This document shows, in pieces, positions 21,819 through 34,157 of a stretch of 62,494 nucleotides of DNA. This stretch comes from Zygnema cylindricum (Eukaryota; Streptophyta; Zygnematophyceae; Zygnematales; Zygnemataceae), in contig JBBHKE010001680.1 in assembly GCA_037447655.1 (NCBI GenBank), positions 1-62,494 on the forward strand, written 5' to 3'. How positions within the stretch are numbered: the stretch's first letter is position 1; each line of letters begins with the position of its first letter. The notes below the pieces were generated by a model that saw nothing but the letters and a program-made list of their open reading frames with translations, searched no databases and was not told the DNA's origin. The translations under genes and the position numbers were made by a program.

Positions 21819-24070
21819 GCAAGGGACAAAACTTTCCATGTGTTTCCACACCTCGTTTGCCATCTCCGACCAAACAAATCTGCTCTGCAACCGACTAAGA
21901 GTCTTATCTCGACCAAGTTGTCCTAAATGCTCGTGGCCTTTCTGTAAAAGTTGTTTTTTTAAGTCTTCCATTTAAAGAATGTATAATCTATCCACTGTTC
22001 ACAAATAGAGTAAACAATCTTCTATTCTATAGTTTATTTAATGGGTCAGAGTTCCTTGCAAAAAAAAAAATCTATCAAATCACAACAAAATAAGGATCTT
22101 TATCATAACCATTTCTAACAACATCTAAAAACAATTCATTCCGAACCATCACACTTATTTTAAAACATCTACTTAAAGGATCTGCGACTACATTTGACTT
22201 TTTAAGAATATGTTTGATATTAAATTTGAAATATGCCAATTTCTACATCCACCTAACCTGTCTGCTAGTCATAAACTGTGCACCACTTAATTTTTGTAGC
22301 TAGGAGAGTGCCATATTATCAAAGTGAACTCTAAATTTTTCATTATGCAAATAACAACCCCATTTTACCAATGCATGAACAATTATAAGTAATTATTTTT
22401 CATGTGATGGATAGTTCTTTTCAACATCATTGAATTTCGTGGACTCAAAAGCAATAGGATTAAAATATTTGACGACTTTTTGACTTATGACTACACCTAG
22501 ACCTAAATCAAATGCATCAGTAGTGATCAGAACTACATATTCCCCTACAGGATCAGGATACACTTGTGTAGGGGCAAAGGTGACTTCCCTTTTAGTTCCT
22601 CGAAAGCTCTATCCTGATCAGCTCCCCACACAAACGTCTCTTTCTCCCGAAGTAAATCTGTCAAAGGTGCGACAATCATACTGAAGTTCCTAATAAATTT
22701 CATGTTATAAGTGGCCAATCTCAAAAATGATATAACTTTTGTGACACAAGTGGGTTACTTCCAATTGTTGATTGCAGTAATTTTGGATGGATCTGTTTTA
22801 ACACCTTCCCCACTATCTATATGTCCCAAAAATAATTGTTCACTTTTGAGTAAACTGGATTTTGAAAATTTTCCATATAGTTTTCTTTCCTTTAACCTTT
22901 CCAACACTTTTCTTAAATGCATTACACGTTTTTTTTTAGATTCGTTGTAAATTACAACATCATCTATAAACACTTGAACAAACTCATCTATATAATCTGA
23001 AAAGGTTTGGTATTTTTAATCTTCAATAAGTAGGCGGTGCATTCGTCAAACCAAATTGCATTATTTTCATTTCAAAATAACCGACTCTAGTTTTAAACGC
23101 AGTTTTGTCAACATCTTCGGTTCTAATTGTCACCTGATTAAAGCCACTACGCAGATCAATCAAAGAAATTAATTTAGAATTTTTATAACGATCTATGAAA
23201 TCACAAGTTAAAGGTAATAGATACTTATCCTTCACCGTAATCTTGTTTAGACTACGATAGTCGACACACATTCTCAACTTTCCGTCTTACTTTTTGACGA
23301 ATAGAACTGGTGCTTTGTACGATGATTTGTTGGGCTGAATATGTCCTTTCCCCTGAAGCTCATTAATCTGTTTCTTTCATTTCTCCTGCTCAAAGAAATT
23401 GTGCTTATACATTCTAGTGACAGGAGGATAACTTCCGGGTTCAAGGTTAATAAGATGTTCCACATCTCGGGAAGGTGGCCTCCCTGAGGGTAAGTCACTT
23501 GGTAAAACATCTCTAAATTCAAAAATCAAATCTTTAACAACAACATCAGATATATTAATGTCAGTTACAAAATCATTTTTTTGTTTTTCAAAAGTTTTAG
23601 TGGTGTATGATTTAGGAATAACATCAATGTTGGTATTTTCTTCCCCCCCTTTTTTCAGTAACTACGTCAGTTACTAATAACAAGAAAGCATAATTTGTTT
23701 TATCTTGTAAACGCTTTTTAAATTGTTTAGCAGTAATCAAACCTTCCACTCCCAATTTGGTTTTGTTATTTATATGATTCCTATGCAACTTCTTCGAAGG
23801 TAATGTTTGCAAAACCTTCGAACCGATTTCAAACTTCACCCTGAAGTTGTTAGTTTCCCAATTAATTTAAGGGATATGTTCAGTTAGCCAAGGCTTTCCT
23901 ATTATTAGTTCCTCACTACCCAAATTCATTATTTTGCACACAACTTTCATGTTATGACCCTAGATATCAACTTCTATTGTGACAGTTTGTAAATCTATCG
24001 TGGACTTATTACCATTTGCCACCTGAACATGCAAAGGTTTTTCCCTTATGACTGTAGGATTTTTATTTTT
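21819..24070 (-). pseudogene. Ty3 pol, remaining 5' part of element H (truncated)
   Basis: Minus-strand continuation of the element at 2933-4142 on the other side of the array. Reading leftward in gene order: the protease tail near 23880-24070, a linker (23624-23839), RT (23274-23522 and 23023-23277 with [16 protein letters not shown] and FNQV; 22755-22973 starting MFIDDVVIYNES, catalytic DD present), RNase H (22130-22700), then the integrase N-terminus to the GCAAG at 21819-21823. The element ends at about 24070 inside protease, without gag, leader or 5' LTR. Confidence 0.86.
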
Positions 24071-25158
24071 CTAACCATAACTTTTAGACATACTCATATA
24101 TTGCAAAAAAAAAAAAATGTTTCATCAAATGGTTGTGTTATGAATCGTTAACAATGACAGTGTAGTAAATGACACACTAGGCGACGTTATACCCTTATAA
24201 TATTCTATGATAACTCCTATCTCCTAAATCCTTACACGGCTTTTATTATTCAAACAGCTAAGACAAGCCAATGCAGCAAAAATTACAAAATTATGCCTAT
24301 CCTACGTTTAAAAATCCACTAAAAAAACATATCCGCGGAATGGTTAGGCATTAGAAAGGACTTAATATTCGTCCCTTTCGGTGAATTGTTCGTCCGTCAC
24401 CTCATCTTCTTGAGTACCGGCGTGGGCGTCATGAGAATTTCCGAGAGATTCTCGTGCCCTTGCCAAGGGAGGTGGCACTTCCTCGCCGTCGAAATGGTTT
24501 CAATGTTTGTTGATGATACATTGCAACTAATGCGTAAGCATTCCCTTGTCCCATGTCTCGTCTTTCAATGACAACCCACATTGTATCATAGCGACGACGC
24601 AATGTCGTCACCATTCCAAAGAAGAAGGAAACGGTTTTCACCCCCACTTCTCCATGACCATCTCTCATACCATCTCATCCTAACTAACGATTCGTCCTAA
24701 CTATAGATTGAAACAAGTAAAACATGGCGCATAACAACCGATGATTAACACCCATAGAGAAAAAGGTTAATAGAGGAAAGGATTAAATCGCATCTCATCT
24801 CATCTCAAACGGATTACAGTTACAAAATTCGCAAAAACCTCTAAACAACAACAAAGTGTAGAAAAGAAATATAAAAGAGTATAAACGGAAAAAATGAGAG
24901 TATAACACATTGTAACTCCTTGGAAACCGCTAAAATAATAGTAATAATTGAGGGGTGGGTTGATGAGGTAAAGGGATGAAAAGTTTTAGGAAAACTTACT
25001 ACATCCATTGTTTCACGAAAATTGTTCCGGAAACTTCTTCATAGTTTTGGGGATGAGCTTTCGGTCTTCGTTCGCCCACTTTTTAGCGATAACTCACATG
25101 ATTATCCGCAAACGATCGCATTTGGTTGTAACATGCTATTTTTTTCCGGCTGAACTTG
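24071..25158 (-). pseudogene. Unrecognised coding-like segment, 3' part of a split frame
   Basis: Unique DNA between truncated element H and the LTR at 25159. On the minus strand, 24668-24429 has an open frame of 79 codons (MRDGHGEVGVKT..., with TTLRRRYDTMWVVIERRD). A one-base shift near 24500 would continue it in a Pro/Glu/Asp-rich frame to TDEQFTERDEY and a stop near 24365. Upstream, near 24990, a GTAAGT donor-like site follows a short open stretch (about 24995-25158) that contains one stop. The segment at 44364-44610 may be its upstream part, now 19 kb away. I do not recognise the product. It could be a host gene or an old DNA-transposon gene. Confidence 0.35.
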
Positions 25159-26134
25159 TGTAATATGATTTCCTACCTCTCAAAAAATACCATTACTACA
25201 ACAAATTTCAACCACACATTCCACACGTTGGAAAATTACACATTCACATTAGAAAGCACTCACATAAGGATAAACTTTAAATTAGAACAAGCTTGTATCC
25301 GCATAACATTCGCTTGGTCTCTTCCCCTCGTGGCTCAACCCTTCTTTTAAAGTGTTTTCCACTACTCTCCACTCTCAAAAATTCTATCTCTTAACTACTA
25401 AAACACCACTTAGTTAGTAAGAGATTCCAGTGCAAAAATACCATTGCTCCAATATGGTTTTAATCGCTCAGAATGAAGAGCAGTCAAAATTTCCACAAAC
25501 TTTTCCAAAGGAAAAGATGTTTACTCTTCTCTTAGACTTCCCTATTTATACATCATCGCCATGGAGTAGACATGCCAGATTCAACGCTCCGTTGAATAGG
25601 TTTTACCTGGGTAAATCATTGATCAGCTAAAACTCAAACTGACCAATGCAAAAACGTGCAATTTCTTGTACTAACTATGTCGGATTTACTAACCAATCAA
25701 ACACTACATTTCACTACGTAACATTTACGTGCAAAAGTGCACGCCAAACGAAACGCGACTTTGCACGAACGTGCGTCGCAAATTTCAAACGCGAAACTTC
25801 CTAAGAAATTCTATAAAGTGAAAGTGATGTTTCGCACTAAAAATTGTACGAAACGAAACATCGTGCGTACCAAACAAAATATTGATTCGTTTGGTACCGT
25901 TTTATACGTGCGTTTGAAATTTCGCGGCTAGTTTGACCCTTAATCCGTTACAATGAACACCCACTCGTCATTTTGACCTCGCGTTGTCGCCTAAATACAC
26001 TAATCGCTAAATGTTTTAAAATACAACTCCAAATCGTGCGATTCTTTCGCGCGAGTTTACCAAATTCAAAACTCTATATTTGTAACGTTTAAATACCCAT
26101 TTACGAACAAGTTCAATCCACTATTTGTGTTACA
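25159..26134 (-). repeat. LTR5, complete 3' LTR of the minus array
   Basis: 976 bp, from TGTTACA-type complement at 26134 (minus-strand start TGTAACACAAATAG) to TGTAATATGATTTCC at 25159. It contains the ACGAAAC motif cluster at about 25740-25900 and the TATA-like region near 25550. The polypurine tract AAGAGGGAGGTAA (minus strand) abuts it at 26135-26150. Confidence 0.9.
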
Positions 26135-27902
26135 TTACCTCCCTCTTATATTTAATTGACCTTAGTTAAAACACATTTCATTCTCAAGACGGGACTTCTA
26201 TATTATTATCTATTCAACACCTTGGTAAAAACTCAGAAATTTTCTCTTCTATAGTTACTTCATATTCCTTCCTTCGTAGATAATGCACTTGCCAGAATAT
26301 AGTTTTGCCGACCTTAAACCGTTGACCAACCCAATCTATTACCCATCTGTGGACCTTAGGTTCTATAATTAGTGAGGGATCCTATTACAATTCTCCTTCA
26401 GTCGGTTGAAGATTTGATGGTTTCAACTGATTGATGTGTATCACTATATGAATTTTTGTTGTAGGTGGAAATTCTACTTTGGCAACAACCAGCAATGTCA
26501 TCTCGATTACAATAAATAGTTCGATATACTTAGGACCAAATTTCCCTGTAGGATCCGATTGTCCTCCAATCTTGCACCTGTAATGAGTTGTTCAAAGCCA
26601 AACCTTTTCACCTAAATTGATTACCCAATCAACCTGTTTGCGGTTAGCATTTAATTCTTGTCTTCTTTGTGCCTCCACTAATGCATCTCGAACTGTTTTC
26701 CAAAATTGTTTGAATGTATTCCGAAAACTCCATTCCAGAATCCTTATTCTTTTGAGTGACCCCTGTTATTAAGTCTAATGTTTCTCTCGGTTGGTATTCG
26801 TAGGCAACTTCAAACTATGAGAATCATGTACTAGCATGTTTACATAAATTGTATGCAAATTCCATTAATGGCCGTTTAGATTCCCATGTGTTTTGAACTC
26901 CACTGCAAACAGTCTTAAGCATTTTTTTTAGTGTACGGTTCATCTTTTTTGTCTGTCAATCTGTTTGAGGATATTAAAAGATACTCATTTTTAATTCCAT
27001 GTCTAAATTTTGTTGCAATTTTTTCCAAAATGCATACGTAAATTTAGAATCCATATCACTCAGTATAGCCATGGGACTTCCTGATATTTGATCACGTTGT
27101 CAAAATATAATTTTGCAATATTTACAACTGAATGAGTAGTTTTGCAATGGATAAACATTGTCATTTTATTGAACCTACGACTACAACCATGATAGTGTCA
27201 TATAGATATAGTAGGCAACCTGACAATAAAATCCATGCTGATAGATTCCCATGGTCTTTTGGGTATATCTAAAGGTTTCAAGAGACCTCTAGGTTTTTGG
27301 TTACTAGGTTTACTATGTTGGCCAGGGAAACATTTTTCCACGTGTTTCGACACCTCTTTTGCCATCTTGGGCCAAAACATTCTACTCTGCAACCGACTAA
27401 GAGTTTATCTCGACCTAGATATCCAAAATGCTCGTGGGCTTCATGTAAAAGTTGTTTTCCTAAGTCTCTCATTTTGGAAATGCATAATCTATCCCTCGTT
27501 CGCAAATACAGTAAACCATCTTCTACACAGAACAAAATCTTCTATTCTAAAGTTTTTGACATGCCTCTCATTCAATGGGTCAAAATTCGCTCCCAAAATA
27601 TTCTTGCAAATCAAAACAAAATAAGGATTTTTATCATAACCATTTCTAACAGCATCTACAAACAAGTAATCTCGAACCATCACACTTATTTCAAAACATC
27701 TACTTAAAGGATCCGCAACTACGTTTGACTTTCCAAGAATATATTTGACATTTAATTTGAAATATGCCAATTTCTGCATCCACCTAGCCTGTCTGTCACT
27801 CATAATCTGTGCATCACTTAATCTTTGTAGATAGGAGAGTGCCTTATTATCACAGTGAACTGTAAATTGTTTATTATGCAAATAAAAATGCCATTTCACC
27901 AA
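26135..27902 (-). pseudogene. Ty3 integrase and RNase H end, unit B (broken)
   Basis: The minus-strand frame 27489-27902 reads HCDNKALSYLQRLSDAQIM and NVVADPLSRCF (RNase H end). 27278-27535 and 27198-27392 read the integrase zinc-binding part (HEHFGYLGRDKLL) and SISMDFIVRLP. The rest down to 26135 holds the integrase C-terminus, the tail module and the polypurine tract, with stops. It is a damaged copy of the same family as units 1-3. Confidence 0.82.
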
Positions 27903-30330
27903 TGCATGAAAAATTGCAAGTAATTCTTTTTATTGTGTTGGATAGTTCTTTTCAGCATTATTCAATTTCAAGGACACAAAAGCAATAGGATGAAAATGTT
28001 TGTCAACTTTTTGACTTATGCCTGAACCTAGACCTTTATCACATGCATCACTAATGAGAACTTCAAATTCCCCAGCATATTCAAGAGACACTACACCGCG
28101 AATCGTAATTAGAGTAAATTAATCTAATTTGGTCGCCCGAAATTTCGACTCTATCACATCAAATAGAGTAATCGATTCTATTTTTTTCATTATTCTAATT
28201 TAGGTGAGGTTTAATTAGAGTAAAAAATTCTAATATATGTTATTTTTAAAAAGTGTGGAGTACGGACGACGTCTGATTGTGCAAATTTGTACTTTTACAA
28301 GTAAAAAGGTATAAATAATGATTTAATAGAATCGCGCTCGCACGTGAAATCGTACTAAACAAAAAAATCAATCACATCGAAAAAAAGCCGTTCGCATAAC
28401 TCTTGTTTGTCAACAGTATCGTCGTCAGTGTGAACATTAACTGACATTCAATGCGAAAAATATTATTAGCGTCATAATGACGTCAATACAATACCAGACT
28501 GACACATTTTGTATGTCTACGTAATTTAGTGTTCATAAATATTGCGCACATAATTATCGCCAACATAACCCAATATAGAATAACTAAAAAAATTAGAGTA
28601 AACTTAATAGTTAAAAAAACTCTATCACACAAATTAGCGTCAATTACTCTAATTGTTTTTTTACTCTAATTACGATTTGCGGTGTAGTGTAGGGGCAGAG
28701 GTCAATTTCCCTTTTAGTTCCTCGAAAGCTCTCTCATGATCGGCTCCGCACACAAACGTCTCATTCTCGCAACTAAATCTATCAAAGGTGCGGCGATCAT
28801 ACTGAAGTTTTTAATAAATATCTTGTAATAAGTGGCCAATCCCAAAAATGATCTAACTTCTGTGACATTAGTGGGTTGTTTCCAATTTTGGATTGTAGTA
28901 ATTTTGGATGGATCTGTTTTAGCACCTTCCCCAATAACTCTATTTCTCAAAAATAATTGTTCACTTTTAATAAAACTGGATTTTGACAATTTTCCATATA
29001 GCTTTTATTTCCCTTAACCTTTCCAAAACTTTCCTTAAATGAGTTACATGTTGTTTTTTAGATTCGTTGTAAATTAGAATATCGTCTATAAGCACCTGAA
29101 AAAACTCATCTGTATAATCTGAAAAGGCTTGGTTCATTAATCTTTGAGAAGTAGGCGTTGCATTCGTCAACCTAAATGGCATCACAATCCATTCAAAATG
29201 ACCGACTCTAGTTCTAAAAGGAGTTTTGTCAACATCTTTAGTTCTAATTAGCACCTGATTAAAGCCACTTCGCAGATCAATCAAAAAAAAAAATTAACAC
29301 ATTTTAAACAATCTTTCAAATCAAAATTAAAGGTAACAGGTACATATCATTTACTGTAATCTTGTTTAGACTACGATAGTCAACAGACGTTCTCAATGTT
29401 CCGTCTTTCTTTTTGACGAAAAGAACTGGTGCTCCGTACGATGATTTGCTGGGATGAATATGCCATTTTTCCAAAAGCTCATTAATATGTTTCTTTAACT
29501 CCTCTGGCTCAAAGAAACTGTGTTTATAAATTCCTATAACAAGAGGACTACATCCAAGTTCAAGGTTAATAACATGTTCCACATCTCGGCAAGGTGGCCT
29601 CCATGAGGATAAGTCACTTGGGGAAACATCTCTAAATTCAAAAATCAAATCTTTAACAGCAGCATCAGTTATATTAATGTCAATTACAAAATCAGATATA
29701 TGTTTGCAAGAGTTTAAGTGGTGTCTGATTTACGAATAACATCAATATTAGTGTTTTCTCCCCCCCCCCTTCATCAATAACTGCATTAGTTACTAATAAC
29801 AAGAAATAATGATTTGTTTTATCTTTTAAATGTTTTTTAATTTGTTTAGCAACAATCAAACCTTCCACTCCCAATTTGGTTATGTTATTTATATGATTCC
29901 TATGCAACTTCTTTGAAGGTAATGCTTGCAAAACCTTCCAATAGTTCTCAAACTTCACTCTCAAGGTGTTAGTTTCCCAATTAATTTGAGGGTTATGTTC
30001 AGTTAACCAAGGGTTTTTTAGTATTAGCTCCTCATTACCCAAATTCATTATTTCGCACGCGACTTTCATTTTATGACCCTGTATATCAACTACTATTGTG
30101 TTAGTTTGTAAATCTAATGTGGACTTATTACCTTTTGCCACCTGAACATGCAAAGGTTTTTCCCTTATGACAGTAGGAATTTAATTTTTCTCTACAAACT
30201 TATGTGAAATAAAATTATGTGTATCACCTGAATCTACTATAACTCTCAATGGTTTCCCTTCCACTAAAGACGTGAATCTGATCAAACTGTGTTTGGTGTC
30301 ATCGTTACTTAACTGTCCTAACATAGGTCC
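27903..30330 (-). pseudogene. Ty3 protease-RT-RNase H, unit B (broken)
   Basis: Protease at about 30190-30330 keeps the line VDSGDTHNF on the minus strand (intact DSG). 29692-30153 is the protease-RT linker (HVQVAKGNKSTLDLQTNTIV...). 29316-29648 gives the RT N-terminus ([36 protein letters not shown]). 28967-29284 gives FNQV and QVLIDDILIYNES (catalytic DD). 28714-28989 gives FLGLATYYKIF, then RNase H, which is cut by a MITE at 28094-28684. A C10-11 run lies near 29760. Confidence 0.84.
28094..28684. mobile_element. MITE family 1, complete 591-bp copy
   Basis: The termini are CACCGCGAATCGTAATTAGA and, on the other strand, CACCGCAAATCGTAATTAGA, about 25-30 bp of inverted repeat, flanked by TA (28092-28093, 28685-28686). 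Joining the flanks gives TACACTAGTGTA in the RNase H sequence. The interior is non-coding, with repeated ATTAGAGTAA/TTACTCTAAT words that could be transposase binding sites (inference). Its left half matches 1125-1430 and its right half matches 50391-50698. Confidence 0.88.
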
Positions 30331-31244
30331 GATGTTTAAGAGTTTCATCAGAAGGATTCTTTAAACTATGCATTGTAGTTAGCATCATAATAAATTCAGA
30401 TATCATAATCTTTCCATTCATTAGCTTGCCCTCCAAAGTTAACCTTTTAACCTTTGGATTTGGTCGAATCAACTGAGGACTTTCAGCTAGTCCTTTACGT
30501 TTCCCACCACCTTGGTTTTCTACTCAGCTAGGTATAGTGCAATATCTTCCTGAAGACCTTTATTGACATCAACTGTTTTTGGAGATCCCTTATCTGTAAA
30601 GTCCTTAGGGTAATGAGTTGGACCGCCGCGTTTAAAACAAGTGACTTTCTTTTTCGGTTTTGTGCATTTTATGCTAAAATGTCCCTCCTCTCCACAATAT
30701 AACATTTAATTTTCTTCAGTTGTACACACACAAATGCCCTATGACCTCTTTTCTAACAGATACTGCATGTGGGAATGCTAAGATTAGGTTTCTGAACATT
30801 AATACTTGGTTTAGGACTCTTAACTTATTATTAAATTTGTTTCCTACATTAACACCCTGTCCATCTCTCTAATTTCCTTTGAAGATATTCTGCCTATTCA
30901 CCATACATGCATTGAGATCGTATTCACAAATTCCTCCTCACCCCACTCTAATTTTTCATTCAAATTACCTCTGAGTGATCGAGTTTCCTGATTATACCCC
31001 AACTGATCCTCTAATTCTAAACACTTATCTTATAATACTTTCAAATTAATAATTTTTTTATGTTTCAATTCTGATTTCACTATAAGATTCAGATAGGTCA
31101 AGAAATACAACTTAGCCATTTCACCAGTCAAACCTATGACATGAATGCTAGATGAGTCAAATTCCACAATATAACCTTTCACAGATCCAGTCTGCTTACA
31201 ATACAACCACTTTTTTTCAATTCTGGATTTATAAGTATAGAGCA
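30331..31244 (-). pseudogene. Ty3 gag C-terminus with zinc knuckles, unit B
   Basis: The minus-strand frame 30520-30705 reads a knuckle-like YCGEEGHFSIKC followed by a decayed second one (CFKRGGPTHYPKDF), ending DIALYLAE. 31030-31245 is the second half of the gag domain (MLYTYKSRIEKKWLYCKQTG). It starts directly at the LTR6 junction. The 27-bp tandem duplication of units 2 and 3 is absent here, so that change arose only in the plus-array lineage. Confidence 0.82.
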
Positions 31245-31956
31245 AATTTCAGCCCAAAAATGTCATTGCTCCAATTTGGTTTTAATCGCTTAAGACAAAG
31301 ATCGGTCAGAATTTCCACAAACTTTTCCAAAGGAAAAGATGTTTACCCTTCTCTTAGACTTCTCTATTTATCTATCATTGCCTTGGAGTTGATAGGCCAG
31401 ATTCAACGCTCCGTTCAATAGGTTTTACCTGGGTCAATCATTGATCAGCTAAAACTCAGACTGACCAATTAAAAAACATGCAATTTCTTTTACTAAATAT
31501 GTAGGATTTACTAACCAATTAAACACTACATTTCACTACGTAACATTTACGTGCAAAATTGCGCACCAAACGAAACACGACCTTGTACGAACTTGCGTCG
31601 CAAATTTCACACGCGAAACTTCCTACGAAATTGTATAAAGTGAAAGTGATGTTTCGCACTAAAATTGTACGAAACGAACCATCGTGTGTACCAAAAAAAA
31701 TATTGATTCATTTGGTACCTTTTTAAACGTACGCCTGATATTTCGCGGCTAGTTTCACCCTTAACCCGTTACAATGAACTCCCACTCGTTATTTTGACCT
31801 AGCGTTGTCGCCTAAATATACCAATCGCTATATCTTTTAAAATGTAACTCAAAATCGTGCGATTTTTTCGCGGGGGTCTACCAAATTCAAAACTTTTATA
31901 ATCGTAACACTTAAATACTTATTTACCAACAAGTTTGATCCACTATTTCTGTTACA
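31245..31956 (-). repeat. Truncated internal LTR6 fused to gag
   Basis: On the minus strand it begins TGTAACAGAAATAG at 31956, follows the other LTRs for about 710 bp, and ends at GGGCTGAAAT before TTGCTCTATA and gag (CTTATAAATCCAGAA). This is the same junction as LTR2 and LTR3 in the opposite-strand array. Confidence 0.9.
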
Positions 31957-33329
31957 GCATCCCCTCTTTATATTTAACTGACCTCAGTTAAAACACATTT
32001 CAATCTCAAGACGGGACATCTATATTATCCCTCCAATACCTTAGTAAAAACTTAGAATTTATCTCTTCTAAAGTTAACTCCTATTCTTGCCTTTCTAGAT
32101 AATCCACTTGCTAGAATATAGTATAGCTGATTTTAAACCGTTGACCTACCCAATCTATTACCCATTTGCGGACATCAAGTTCTCTAATTATTGAGGGATC
32201 CTATAACAATTCTCATTCACTTGGTTGAATATTTGTTGGTTTCAACTGACTGATTTGTATTACTGGATGAATTTTTGTTGAAGGCGGAAAGTCGAATTTG
32301 GCAACAGCTGACGATATCATCTCGATTATAGTACATGGTCCGATGTACTTAAGAGCGAATTTCCCCGTAGAATCCGATTGCCCCTCAATCTGGCACCTGT
32401 AATGAGTTGTTGAAAGCCAGACTTTGTCACTGTACTTACCACCCAATCACCTCGTTTGCGGATAACATATAATTCTCGCCTTCTATGTATCTCCACTAAT
32501 GCATCTCGGACTCTTTTCCAGAAATTTTGAATGAAATCCCAAAACTCCATTCCATAACCCATATTCTCTAGAGTGACCCTTATTATTAAGTCTAATGCTT
32601 CTCTTGGTTGGTATCCGTATACAACTTCAAACGTTGAGAATCTTGTACTAGCATATTTACATGAATTGTATCCAAATTCCATTAATGGCAGTTTAAATTC
32701 CCATGTGTTTGAACTCCAGTGCAAACAGTCCTAAGCATTTCTTACAGTGTACAATTTATCCATTCTGTCTGTTCAACTGTTTGAGGATGTTAAAAGGTAC
32801 TCATTTTTAATTAGGAGCCTAAATTTTGTTGCAATTCTTTCCAAAATGCAGACGTAAATTTAGAATCCCTATCACTCACTATACACAGAGGGAACGTTGT
32901 CAAAATATAACTTTGCAATATCTACAATTGAATGAGCTGCTTTGTTAGGGATAAAGATTGCCATTTTACTGAACCTATCGACTACGACCATGATGATGTC
33001 ATATGTTCTAGATGTAACAGATAACTTGACAATAAAATCCACACTTACAGTTTCCTATGGTCTTTCGGAGTTATCTAGAGGTTTGAAGAGACCTCTAGGT
33101 TTTTCGTTACTAGGTTTACTTAGATGTCAAGGGACAAAAATTTCCAGATGTTTCGACACCTCGTTTGCCATCTCGGGCCAAAACAATCTACTGTGCATCC
33201 GACTATGAGTTTTATCTCGATGTAGATGTCCTAAATGCTAGTGGGCTTGCTGTAAAAGTTTTTTACTTAAGTCTTCCATTTAGAAATGCATAATCTATCC
33301 TTTGTTTGCAAATACAGGAAACCATCTTC
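31957..33329 (-). pseudogene. Ty3 integrase, unit A (broken by copia)
   Basis: 32326-32724 reads WEFKLPLMEFGYNSCKYAS and the C-terminal part of integrase; 32213-32446 reads HPVIQISQLKPTNIQPSE. The catalytic core and the zinc-binding part lie at 32830-33290 with a small deletion around 32893. The copia element starts at 33330 in the linker upstream of the zinc-binding part. The sequence resumes at 39277. Confidence 0.82.
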
Positions 33330-33890
33330 TGTTGTTTTGAAAGCTTTAGTCCTCACTAAGCCTCCTATGTGAGGGGAGTGGCTTCTGAGTACTTAGTTTG
33401 TTTTGTGGAAGCCTAGTTCAATATATACCAGAATTAGTGTGACAGTTAATAGTGAGAGAGTACACTGTGTATCTCACTAATGGGACACGCGTCAGCAAAC
33501 TGTAATGAGACACTCCACAAGACTCGGTTCTATGACTCAGATTCACTGGAAGATCGAGGTGTCACACAAAGTTTCATCTTGGATGAAACTCCTCAAAGAT
33601 GGACGGCAAGGATTTGCTGCCGACGGACGACGCTGGTCAGCCGAGACCACGTTTATGATTATCCGATGTGTTTTTGTACAATATAGTGTGATATAACATA
33701 TCCCTGTTTTGTACATAGATGTGTTTTGTTTGATGAAGGACTCAGCCTACGTTCATTTTGTATGACATACCTTGAAATATTCAGGTTTCCTCCTTAGATC
33801 AGGTAGATATTATTGATGCATGGCTTATATGACTTCTTACCTTGATTAGGATAGTGAGTGGCTGTTAGTCTTCAGAAAGATAAATCTTTT
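33330..33890 (+). repeat. Copia 5' LTR
   Basis: Starts TGTTGTTTTGAAAGCTTTAG; its end is set by the primer site at 33891. It matches 38409-38966 throughout. The 3' terminal CA expected for LTRs is not clear, so the end is uncertain by several bases. Confidence 0.75.
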
Positions 33891-33906
33891 TGGTATAAGA
33901 GTGGGA
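33891..33906 (+). other. Copia primer binding site
   Basis: TGGTATAAGAGTGGGA resembles the initiator-Met-tRNA PBS TGGTATCAGAGC with two differences. The same sequence follows the second LTR at 38967. Confidence 0.65.
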
Positions 33907-34157
33907 CTTAATCATTTTAGAAGTTATAAACTTGTTGTATCAAATTATGCTTACCATTTTGATATCCTTGACTGAGAGATTTACCACGATCTGTTTGTAG
34001 ATTTCTGCGTAAATTTGCACTTGTGTTCCTTTTTGTATCATCTGCATTGTGATAGATTTGTAGGCCATTTGGTTGCCTAAATTGTCTTTGGCTGTGTTCC
34101 AAAGTTGTATGTTTTTTTTATCATCTGTGAGAGCTTCTTGCTTATTTTAATTCTGTA

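Noticed and set aside
28087-28090. CACTACAC at the MITE edges read as a CACTA (En/Spm) terminus
   Set aside because: Comparison with empty sites shows that CACTA is flanking RNase H sequence (TACAC) plus the TA duplication. The element itself begins CACCGC and the duplication is 2 bp, not 3.
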